Source of the DNA: Protonemura montana
Taxonomy: Eukaryota > Arthropoda > Insecta > Plecoptera > Nemouridae
Assembly: GCA_947568835.1 (NCBI GenBank)
Contig: OX387607.1
Coordinates: 5,642,001-5,706,000 of the forward strand
Length of the DNA: 64,000 bases
Direction of reading: 5' to 3'
In this document: piece after piece, positions 11,901-23,000 of the stretch
Numbering within the stretch: the stretch's first letter is position 1
How the letters are laid out: each line of letters opens with the position of its first letter
Position numbers and translations under genes: made by a program
The notes under the pieces: generated by a model
Seen by the model: only the letters and a program-made list of their open reading frames with translations
Database searches by the model: none
What the model was told of the DNA's origin: nothing

Positions 11901-12680
11901 CTCGTCGGTAAAAAGCTTCATGATAGCTTCCAGCCCGCTGTTCTTCCACAACGCCTCCCCCAGCTCGGACGTCTTAAAGTGTTCCCAGTATCCCATGAGA
12001 TGCTCTACAAACGGCGGCATGAACGACACCGGCTTTTTCGTGCTCCGCTCTTGACGGACAGCGTCGTTGCTGCCTCCGATACCTTGCATCAGCATGGGTA
12101 GAAGATTCATGATCGTCTCCATTCCTGCTCCTTGCTTGTTACCTTGGCCCATAAAAGTGCTGGCAAGTCCCATGATGGCCTGTAGATCGATGCCTCCCGA
12201 CTCTTTCCGCCCGTTGACTTCATTGTTGTTGACGTCGACGGTGCTGTCTTGTCCAGCGAACATACTGACCACGGAGCCAATCATGTCGCCACCCCCTGGT
12301 TGTGTTAGGAGGGACCCCAACCCCGAAAGGATGTCGGCGGCAGGACTAGGCTTGTCACCTTCCGATGGTTGGGTCAGGAGCGATCCGAGTCCCGAAATCA
12401 AGTCTCCGGCTACGTTATTTCCACCCCCGCCTCCTGTGAGCATATCACCTAATTGTTTTCCACCTCCTGATTGCAAGAAACTTGCGACCATACCTCCCAT
12501 TGCGCCGAACCCTTGTGCATTCGGATTGTTCTGGATTTGATTCTGGATTAGCGACTTAGCTGCCTCAAAAAACGGGTTTGATTCTTCTTCAACGTCATTC
12601 TCGGAGGCGATGACGGCTGAATATGTCAACGACAGTAGCACGAGACTCGCGAAATACACTTGCCTCATCCTGAATCCCAT
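8977..12680 (-). CDS. Secreted Gly-rich 500-aa protein, four exons
   Basis: Exons on the minus strand are 12680-11767, 10499-10319, 10005-9767 and 9145-8977. Donors GTGAGT, GTATGA and GTGAGT pair with good acceptors, and the phases close to 500 aa plus stop. The start is MGFRMRQVYF; the second Met (12668) leads straight into a hydrophobic signal peptide (VYFASLVLLSLTYSAVIAS). Next comes a Gly-rich region, about residues 60-200, with repeated GDMLTGGG, DLISGLGSLLTQP and DILSGLGSLLTQP units. A less repetitive C-terminal half follows, rich in Trp/Phe with several Cys (REQPACDRF, HVPCANYFESSCDGYHEF). No catalytic motif is evident. The look is that of an uncharacterised arthropod secreted family, a recognition I hold only moderately. 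An upstream extension in the same frame lacks an ATG and is left out. Confidence 0.85.
9452..9473. repeat. Possible LINE 3'-end fragment
   Basis: The word GGGACGTTAAGCC followed by TATGGTCCC, then TTGGCACCGAG, lies in the last intron of the secreted-protein gene. It resembles the kind of sequence often seen at 3' ends of arthropod non-LTR elements. No reverse transcriptase remains nearby. Assignment is from general memory only. Confidence 0.3.
11646..11666. repeat. 21-nt poly-C run
   Basis: An uninterrupted run of 21 C (poly-G on the minus strand, the sense strand of the surrounding gene) lies about 100 bp inside intron 1 of the secreted-protein gene. It is striking in AT-rich surroundings and is a place where assembly length may be unreliable. 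Confidence 0.95.
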
Positions 12681-13849
12681 TGTGTCACTGAACGGTTGAC
12701 GTTTGCCGAAACGAAAGGAAACGTCAGAGTGAACTGCCTTCTGTGGCGGCGCGGACACTTCTGACGTGTTATTGGCGCATCCTAATCTTACGTGGCTCTC
12801 GGAGAAGTAACTGTACTTGCCTACCTCTTCGGATTCAAGAATGTCCGATGAATTAAAGTCCGATCCAAAAACATCATGCAAAATGTATCGACTTTTTTTA
12901 GCTAAATGCATGGTCCAGAGCAAAGTCCAGAGCAGTCCAAAGATAGGTTGGATTTAAGTTAGACGTTGCGCTGGTCTGAACAACGTGCCCCCTCACACGA
13001 GGCGGGTGCATTGTTATTTTTGGTACAGCTAACGTCTCCTAGTTTTTATTAGTATCATCGATGGCATTTGGAGATGTACACAAAAAAGTGTTTTCGCCTT
13101 GTTGCATAGGTTTCTCAATGTAAGCAAAATCAATCGATCGATCGATCGGCTAACACACCTCTAGCTCTAAGAAGAACATCGCACTTATCTCAAATTCAAA
13201 TTTACAACTATCTAATCAGAGGCCGAAGGCTTTTAACATTATTCCCAATATATATGATTAATTTTCATCCCCTTGTCACTGCCATAGCCGATGTTTTTCA
13301 CCCAGCCGCTACAGCTGGCCTGCCAATGACCTTACTCCAAGTCATCTACCTGCTCCGTAACAGCTGTTTTGTCCATTTCCTACTGGCTGGCTTCTGGCTG
13401 GTCTAGTGGTGTGGGCCTAATCACATGGTGGTTGGCTTCCTTCATAATCATTTCCTAGCCGCATGCTAACGCGGCTGTCACGACAACGTGCCTGCACTAA
13501 CGACCCTGTGTGATCAGCATTGTGCAGACGCTGATGGCTGCATGAAATGTTAAACAATTTGATGTCGCTCGTTTTGATAACTGTTTCCTTCACAGAACAG
13601 TTGGATTTACTTCTGATGATTTGCATGGTGTACTTGCCGATATGCCAAAGCAACCAAAGCAAAAGATGAATAAAAAAAAACATGCAGTGACCCAAAGACA
13701 ATAAATTACAGGTAAAATAGGAAACTCCCTTTCAGTTTGTTAAGTTTTATCACAAAATCGACTGAGCATCTAATTTGCAGAATATACAATAAATATCACA
13801 GAAATTTTGAAATACATGTTTTGCAATTCCATATTAAATTAGATTAGTT
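12681..13849. other. Intergenic stretch between two minus-strand genes
   Basis: This holds the 5' flank of the secreted-protein gene and the 3' flank of the OTC-like gene. It contains a short (ATCG)4 tract at 13133-13148. An open frame at 13417-13701 on the minus strand has no recognisable content and no splice partners. Nothing else is supported. Confidence 0.5.
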
Positions 13850-16204
13850 TTAAAAGTTGGGATTATTTGTGCATTCCAGATTATCACCATCAAAATCTGG
13901 TCTTTTTATTTTCGGTTGAAAGTCCTTCATCAGACGTAGGATTATTGCCTGTGAAAAATTTGCATTTCAGTACTTGAAACAATTTAAAGTTAAGCAATAA
14001 CCGATCTAGACAAATGTTGGATGGATGAATGACCACAATAAAAACTATCATTAATTATTGAATGTTTCTTGTGGTGTTTACTTTAATTAGGAATTCTGTC
14101 GTAACAGGTGAGTCATTTGAACCCTTCCTTAACGATGAGAAACTAGATCCAAGTCTCCGCTAGTCTAGACTTCATTCTGCTTGTCTTTTATATCATACTA
14201 TCACATATATTTCATGCATATCACACACATATATTTCACCAACAACCTTAGATCGTCACCTCAACTAATACTTATTAATTATGATCCATCGACAGTTTAA
14301 TGGCCAAGCCGTTAAACAAAAAGTAATCAATAATGACGACACTTACCATAGCTACCCACACCGTGTTGCCGACGGACTTCCAGACAAGCGACCGGGAGTT
14401 GTTGAATATGCCATCGGACACTTGGCAAGAGGTTCGTGGGAGACTGTGCAAAAACACCCAGTCTACAGAAGCCTCATTGGCCATCTAAAAGCAAAAGGCA
14501 CAAAATTCACATTACCAAAGTTACCCTAAACTCCAGTCATTACAACCACTCAACAGGAACTGTTTATATTTGTATTTGTATTTTATTAGCTGTTGTAGTA
14601 CATTTTTAAATGTGTATTTATTGTCATCAGATAATATTACTAGTAGCAGTCTAACATAACATATATGTCTAAACAAGCACACCCTAACCTAATAATCCCC
14701 ATTGCAAAATTCCTCTAAATTATAAAACTCTTCTTGGAGAAGGAAGATCTTGAGGTTAAGTCTTTATTGGTTTGGTGCATTGCAAATACTTGGTTTCAAG
14801 GTCAGCAAGGTTAAGCAACATTATGCCGAGTTAGATTGTTGGTAGATGACCACCATATCTGTGGCCAGTTTTTTTTTAGGGGAGATGTGAGGGGATGAAA
14901 TTCTGCCATCTATTTGCCAGCATCAGGTCTCACCTCTAGGATTTTACAGGAGCTGACCAGGACTGAACCTCTTTGGAATGAACTACACTTTCAACTATCA
15001 AATCAGTTGTTTCTCTGTTCTTGCCAAACATTTTTATATATCATTGTCAATTTACTTGCTTTTGATAGTATCTTTGAGTTGAGAAATCGATGTCATATCC
15101 TTTGCTCATATCCTTTGCTCGTATCCTTCATTATGAATTCTTATCAGCTGTCAAGTCCTCTTAAAAAAGTACCCAATACTTATACAGTAATAAGATATTT
15201 AAGATGGATTGTCTGGGCATACCTCGTCAGTAATGCATAGATCTGGGTCTTCGTGGTATGTTGTGGAAAGTATATCAACACGATCCATTGCCTCTTCAGT
15301 TGAAAAAAACTGGTGCAAGCATGTCTCGTACCGCTGGCTGTACTTCCGAGCCAAATCCAACTGCTCACTTATATCCTGCCAAAAAAAAATTTTAAAATTA
15401 TGTCAACTCCAACAACATTTTTTGCAAGAAATAATTTAAAAAAATCATTTGTACCTACCTGACTGCACCCTGAATTGAATCGAAAGTCCATACCAAGACG
15501 TGGAACTGTGGTTAAGTATGAATTAAAAAGTGGTCCCGGCAAACCAGAGTATCCCATCCCAAGCTTCCGAAGTCGGCCGAAATGCTCCACAAGTGTGAAT
15601 AGATCAACTAGACACTTGACGGGAGCATAGCGATCACTAAGAATGCTTACAATCGGCGTGTTTGAGCCGTCAGCCAGCAAACTAGTGTTACACTGAGAAT
15701 CACCTAGGGAGAAGACCACATCAGCCTGTGCACCAACAAACCTGGAAACAAAAATATGAAAATGCTTGGAAGTGTAAATGATTTTGAGTAGAAATTGGCT
15801 GTTTGTCCCTAGTTGAAATGGTTGTTTTACCTTCCTATATCAGGCACACTGTGAGATTTTTCCCAATTGTCTACAAAGACATTGCAATGCGCACCCAGAA
15901 GATGAGCAGCCATAGGTATAGAGAGCTGGGTCTTGATGCAAGGCCTTGCAAGAAGGACAGCCACAGAGCGTCCTTCCAGCCAAGTCTGCGTTTCCTGGGA
16001 AAATTTTAATGGTTTTTTGAAAGAGCATTTATTGGGCTGGCAGTCACACTTAATAAGGTTTGTATTCTTACCAAGCTCTTTTTGGTAAACACGCGATCTT
16101 TTAAATCTAGTGCCGTCCACAGAATATCTTTAATCTCATCACCCGTCCAGTCGTTAAGATCAATAACATCTCTCCCTACCACCGTACACGGTGCTTTAGC
16201 TTTT
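13850..16204 (-). CDS. Ornithine carbamoyltransferase-like protein, likely pseudoenzyme (5' exon unresolved)
   Basis: Minus-strand exons are 16204-16072, 15994-15831, 15741-15459, 15375-15223, 14484-14347 and 13948-13850 (stop). All junctions are GT-AG with matching phases. The fold is that of ornithine carbamoyltransferase: LNDWTGDEIKDILWTALDLK at the start of the CP domain, LSDRYAPVKCLVDLFTLVEHF, DWVFLHSLPR and SRSLV near the C-terminus. By ungapped comparison with remembered human OTC, the signature motifs are changed: STRTR reads CIKTQ, HPIQ reads APVK, DGNN reads LPGP, DxxxSMG is absent and HCLP reads HSLP. About 14 residues seem missing between exons 15223 and 14484, so a short exon may be unfound. 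The first coding exon, which must end in phase 2, is not settled; one candidate is MKFTVAHTLDV ending near 16533. The frame is open throughout, so this looks like an expressed non-catalytic paralogue rather than a dead gene. Confidence 0.8.
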
Positions 16205-17088
16205 CTGTAATGTAAAAGGTACAATTAGGGAATAGGATTCACAAAAATGAAAGGGACTGTTCAGAAATGACATTCACATCAGCACTCCTTTCATATCCTG
16301 AACCTTATTTTCAAGTCAGAGAAGAAGGCAAATCCAATTTAACAGAATTAAGAGTTGTGGTGAGTCATTTCTACTGAGAAATATCAATCTTACTGTGCAC
16401 ATGTCGAAGCAGAGCGATACTTTATTATTTGTTTTGAAATGAGTAGAGCACGTGCGGGTAAAGCCATGTTGCCCGCCGGTGAAGTTTGACAGCTGACATC
16501 TGCTAGGCAAAACGTGCGCTCTGCCATCTGTATACTTGGCTATAAACCAAACTTGAAACCAAAGCTTGAAACCAAGCTTAAACGATATGCACACGTCCAG
16601 TGTGTGGGCGACTGTAAATTTCAAGAAGCAAAACCTTGCACAAAATAAGAGAATGTTTCAATCTGTTTGAATGATTTATCTCACTTTAACTGATGTAAAA
16701 ATATCTCCAAAAAACCCCAACCTTATCCATTCCATAATGTATGAGAAATGCGGCCCAGCATGCGATACGTGTGTATAGACGCAATACAAGTGGATGGCCC
16801 CGAACCGCCATTATGTTAATTTGATGGAAGGCGAAACAGTTCTTGCAGAGGATTGAAATCGTGTTCGGGGTTCTTTGTATCGTCGCCTGTAAATATTTAC
16901 GGCGCAATATTACAATGCTGGCTGTGTTCCCAAAGCTTTCGCGTGCGAGATTGTGTTTAAGCGTTTAACACGATAGACAGAAAATAAGTAGGGTTAGCTA
17001 GTTGTTTACTGGCTTGTTTTGGTTCATTTTGAAGCCAGAATCATCGGTTTTCAGGTGAATCTTTAAAAATTTCGACTTCTTTGTCATA

Positions 17089-20000
17089 ATGGGGCTAGAC
17101 TTTGACGTTTTGGAATTTTGCAAAAAGCTCAAAAATTCTAAACAACCACCATATCAATGTCCAGTAGTAGAATGTGCTAAACCGTACAAAAGTATGTGTG
17201 GTTTGCAATATCATTTGGTTAACTTCGATCACAATGCGCCACCACCTCTTACACCAGTTCCAACTCCAGGTAAGATCAATTAATTGACAGATTTTTGCTT
17301 CAAGAAATCGTAGGTCAAGCCAAGATAGAAGGTATACCTACATTCTAACTCATTGACAATTCAAAAATGTTAACAGGACGAAAGAAAGGAAGGGGGTCTC
17401 ACCATAACCGACAACCATGCAAAACGTCAGACCTTTTAAACTCCCCCACCCGGGAGGGTCTTACCTATGCAGAAGCACAAAAGATGGTAGAGTTCGAGTT
17501 CGGTGGACGTGCCACAAGAGTTAGCATAACAGATCCACTTCCTCTTCTTTCAACCGAAGAGTTCGAGGCCAAGTACAAGAACTGTGTGATTCAGATTGCT
17601 GGCCAGGGTACCACAGATGGTCGACCAGCAGTTGCAGAAGAAAAAGTACGACTGCCCGAGCCAAACTTTTCTGTGCTTGAATCATACAACATTCCAGATG
17701 CACCTCCAAGGCCAAATGCATACATCAGGTAAATACATGTCCTTGCAATAGACCATTAAAAAAATGCATCAATAGCATAGTGCATGAGACCTTAAAACAA
17801 AAAAGGTGAAACAGGAGTATCTAAGATTATATATACCTAATCTTTATTTTCTTGAAATCATGGTTCTAATGGCCTGGTTCATGTTTTTTTTCCAGGTTCA
17901 TCGAGCGTTCAGCGGAGGAGCTTGATGCAGAGGTAGAGTACGACATGGATGAGGAAGATGCCGCGTGGCTCACTCTCGTAAACTCTAGGCGCGGTTCAAC
18001 GGGAGTCGGAAGTGTTCCAATTGACGCATTTGAACTACTCATGGACCGCCTAGAGAAGGAGTCCTACTTTCAAATGCAGGTGGGTGTATACTCAAATTGA
18101 TGTATTAATTTACTGAACTTTCAATCTCTTTACTGAAGATTGTATCTTTTTTATGAACACTACCAAAATGAATGAATTAATTAAATGGTTTGATCTTTCA
18201 ACACTTTTACCCAACTTTGATTGCCCTGCAAAGTTATGAATTTTTTATGTTATTTTGTAGGGTTCCAAGATGCTAGATAAATAATTGTTGTAGAAAGTTA
18301 ATTTATTAGAGAGCGTAACTTACGTAGGAAACTAGATTAACAAAATGTCTCAACTCTCTAGTAATCATATAATAGTAGTGATTTACGGCAAGCTGTTTGG
18401 TAGATTTTGTCGGTTCTAAATGCCTACTGGTCCCAAAAGCATGTGTCCTAACACTAACACATGTATCTGCTCAGAAGACCAGCCACCAAATAAATTCTAT
18501 AGTTGTTCAATGTTTCAGCTGATGTTTCTATCCCTGAGAGAAGTAATGAGATGGTAATTAGTGAGTTTAATGACCTAATTATTGACTTTCGCTGTTTTCT
18601 ATCTAAGGCTTGTGGCCCAAGCGGCGAGGCAGTGGCCGTGATCGACGACGACGCGGTCTGCTGTATCTGCATGGATGGCGAGTGCCAGAACTCAAACGTC
18701 ATCCTGTTCTGCGATATGTGTAATCTTGCTGTGCACCAGGTCAGTTGATCATACACCATCATTCAGTGTGGCAATCACTGGCTTGATTTGACGTGTTCAA
18801 CGGTTTTGCTCTGGATAAATGGTTTGCAGCCCTAAAAAGGGTTTTAAATCTCGACGTTTCGGCGAGGTCTGGGTCGCCATCTTCGGGATCTTCATTCTCC
18901 AAAGCAAAACCGGAGAACATGTCAAATCATCATACCATGTCTCTGAAAACCATCATGCATCAATCACTGGTAAACTGCAAACTGCAACACCATATTGTGT
19001 TTCTGGCTCTGACAATTAAAAACTGTAGCTAATTAAGATTCTAAAAATCTGCAATTAAATAGATTTCATTTTAACTCTAACAAAAATATTTTAACAATTT
19101 ATCATTGGTACCACAGCTGAGAATCTCTTGCCAGATTTCAACATCCTTTTTCATTTGTGTTGAACTGACCTATTTGGAATTCTACAAGATCTGATTTATC
19201 TGACCCGATTCTTTTTTTATTTTTGATTTATTTGTGAAAACAGCTTAGAAACTAGTATACATACTAGTATACATTTTAGATAAAATGTATTCTCTGGCTA
19301 ACTGTTCAGTGAGTCCTGCATTAAAGGCAAGAAAATTTCAACTCCCCAATCAAAGTCAAGCCAAAAACAACATAACAACAAAAGCTCTTCTGGCTGAAAT
19401 GTATATTTGAAGCTTTAGAAAAAAACTGATGACAGTCAAAATGGCATGCTTTGATTGTTATGCTTTGTCGCCAGGACTGCTACGGAGTGCCATACATTCC
19501 CGAAGGCCAGTGGCTGTGTCGCCGATGTCTCCAGTCTCCGTCTCGTGCCGTCGACTGCGTGCTTTGCCCAAACAACGGGGGTGCGTTCAAGCAGACAGAT
19601 CGCGGGCACTGGGCACATGTCGTTTGCGCTCTGTGGATACCAGAGGTGAGACTGTTGACCGCTGAATGGTGCGGCCTAAATACTAAATTCACTTTAAAAA
19701 GCACCAGTTAAAATTATGGACCGCACAGATGTCTTCTTTATTCTTATAGAAAATAAGTTAATTTTTTTTAGAAACATTTTGAATGGTTCTGCTCTGATGG
19801 TATTGACTTTAAGTTCCTATTAAGAGCGCAGATTAGGCTCTTAAAAGAATCCAACCTCAATCCCATCAGAGCAGAACCGTTCAATGCGTTGCTATCTGAC
19901 TGTTGTTCTGGACCCCAGCTCAACAAGTTTGGTTTTTATTTTTTTCTGTCAAAACTTCATTTACCTAATTAAAATCCTATTTCAAATGGTATGGACAACC

Positions 20001-23000
20001 AGGCAGCTACAAAAAAAAACCGTGTCCCATATTCTACTTTTCACAAAAAACTTCTCATTACTTTTTTCTTCATATAATTTATCATAATAATTTAACTTGT
20101 TATTCACTCTTATTGTAATTATGTCGTTTTAGTATCCATACACTCAACGCTCTCATGATATAACAATGAAAACTGTCCTAGTTATTAATGTATGGCTTTT
20201 TACCCAGGTGCGCTTTGCAAACACTGTGTTCCTGGAGCCGATTGACAGCATCGAGACGATCCCGCCGGCACGGTGGAAGCTCACGTGCTACATCTGCAAA
20301 CAACGTGGGGTTGGTGCATGCATACAGTGCCACAAGACCAACTGCTACTCGGCGTTCCACGTCACTTGCGCTCAACACGCGGGGCTTTTCATGAAGATGG
20401 ACACCGTTCGCGACTCACACTCCGCTGGTTAGTCCTGTGCATTCATTGTATATTAATATTCGTTAACGTTTTTTCATCTTCGTTTGATTACTTCTTTGTC
20501 GAAGGATTTCAGGATAGCTGGTCTTCAAATTATTTCTCTAGAAAGATACCGTGCAGAAAAATGCCAAAGAGATTCGGCACCAATTGTCCAGTACTCTAAT
20601 CGTATTTTATTTCAACTTGAAACGTTTTCCAGCAGCAACTGTGGAGGGCGGCCCGGTGATGGTGCAGAAAACTGCGTTCTGTGACACCCACACACCAGCG
20701 GACGCCGCACCTCGACCAGTGCCCCCCGGGCGCAAGGACAAGTCGCCTGACAGCGATGACGCCCGACAGAAGATGAAGAAGGCACGGCGGATACTGGCAA
20801 AGAAGCGGTCTTCCGTGCCTGTCATCTCCATACCAACCATTCCACCAGACAGGTTTGTGAAAACTGCTGAGAAATTATAACTTTTGGTGGGATTTTTGAT
20901 GCTATGCTATTTTAGACCTTATACTGATGCTAGTTACTTCAGGTGAGTAAAGCTGTATTAATTGAGTGTGTTGCTACCTGTAATAACTTGTTAGATGGCG
21001 CATCTACTGAGTTAATTATGAGCTCTCTTGAACAAACTTTATTAATGTACCAACTATCAAAGGAGCTTTATTCCTTTCTTACCACAAGATGTCTTAAAAA
21101 AGATGATGGAAAAAAAATAGTGAAAGATTAGTTTACTTTGAAGAATCAAAGACCAAGCTGGTTTTAATATTTTAAACAAATGTTTTTAACTAATGGAGGG
21201 TCTGGATAGGACATCTAGCAACTGCTAGATCACTTTCCAAAGCATGTCCTCATACTAACTAACCAATACAATCGCTGCGCAGGATACAAGAGATAGCGTC
21301 GCTCGTCAACGTTCCCAAGAAGAACCAGCTGATCCAGCGGCTGATAGCATACTGGACGCTTAAGCGGCAGTATCGCAACGGCGTTCCGCTGCTGCGACGT
21401 CTGCAAACGAGTCACCTGTCGCGGCGCGACGATGCCCGTACTGGCTCCGAGGTGGGGCCCAGTATCGTAAGTGAACCACGCCGCCGGCGTTCCTTGATCC
21501 TGACGGCAGGGTGGCAGCAAAAGGCTGGAAGCTTTATTTGCGCCCTCACATTTACTAGATGGGAAGATTTTTTTAATTAATATTGGGTCTTGTACTCTTA
21601 CTTAATAAATTTGTTACTGAACTTTCTTGAGCCAAACCTTAGCCAACCTTAGCTCTATTTAAAAAAAAATGTTTCCAAGTTGTTACTTTTTATTTTGAAT
21701 AACAAGTAACTACTAATAATGGTAATAATAACGTATAGATAACAAGTAATGATATGTGCTAATAAAATAAATGAAAGTCGAGCTGTTGCAGAGATATTGA
21801 GCATTCATTTCAAATGATAATTTGAAGAAAAAAAAACTCTACATAGAGAATGGACTGTTGCAGTTAATGTTACTGCTTGTTGGAAATACAATTGTAGAAG
21901 GTACAGGACATAAAAGGCAACCAAACCAATAGACTCTGTCTTCTGTTAGACTGTCATCTTGCCGTTCTTATTTTTTGTTTCACGACTACGTTATTGTTTT
22001 GTTTTTTTCCATTCCTTGCCTATCCTCGATGCGGTTGTGGTTTGCTTGCTGTGTTTCGGTGTTGTCATCGTTTGGTGTTTGTTTGTTGTTAAGCCTTCAG
22101 CTGCTGAAAAGCACACTTTTCTGAACATCTGTCATACAATTTCAAATCTAGTAACAAATTTAAATCATCTTTGAAGTAAATATGTGATTGATGGTGATTG
22201 ATGGCTTGTTATGGTTGCTTCTAACTGTCCCTCCTAAATTTTACTAACTGCATAGATTTTAACACGAGACTGAGAAATAACCTGTCATTGACTGTAAATT
22301 ACAAAATATCAAACTACATATGCTTATGAGACGATTTTTGTTTTAAATATTCTGGCCAATTTATTGTAGGAAATTTAAAGTCTGGAAACAGATCTATTTC
22401 ACAGATCTGCTTTCTGTTGCATTTTGAGCTAGAATCTTTGTTTAATGTAATGTCTGTCGTTTAAAAGAACGGCGAATGCAACTAACGTGCTTATGCAAAC
22501 AGGATGAGTTGTACAGACAACTCAAGTACTGGCAACAGTTGCGCCAAGACCTCGAGAAAGCCCGGCTGCTCTGCGAGCTCGTCAGGAAACGAGAGCGCCA
22601 CAAGAATGAACTTACAAAAGTGTAAGTCTTTGTACTGTACTATTCATTATGATGATACCTAAATATATACCTGCATATAAAAAAAAAAGTAAATGCAGTC
22701 TGAGAATCGGGGTTCACTACAAGAAAAGCTGGTGCCTTAATGGATGCCAATATGGTAGCCTGCTTTAAGCTTTGTTGTGTGGCAAAACATTGCATTTTTT
22801 TATGATTTACCTTTTTAGTCTTTACCAATGCTTTTTGCATTCTTATCCATTTTTAAGTGCTGTGTTTTCTGCTTCAATTCAAAGAAACCAATTCCAATCG
22901 TATCCACCGTGAAAAATGAGAACAGATTCTTTTGCAGGATTCTGGGAATTATAAGTTTTTACTAGAAGCATGAATTCCTAAATCAATTAAAATTAATTAA

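Noticed and set aside
12681-12923. N-terminal extension of the secreted Gly-rich protein
   Set aside because: The extended frame has no ATG at its start, and the signal peptide follows the Met at 12680 or 12668.
14945-14985. Possible missing OTC-like exon ending ...SSCKILE with donor GTGAGA
   Set aside because: The residues would fit before MANEASVDW, but the start phase does not match the previous exon, which ends in phase 0. Left as an open question.
16316-16624. Candidate first exon of the OTC-like gene (MKFTVAHTLDV...)
   Set aside because: It can join in the right phase through GTATAC, but nothing in the sequence looks clearly like a transit peptide and the donor is weak, so it is not annotated.
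22170-22206. Repeated GTGATTGATGG words as a snoRNA C box cluster
   Set aside because: Only a short direct duplication; no D box or terminal stem nearby.
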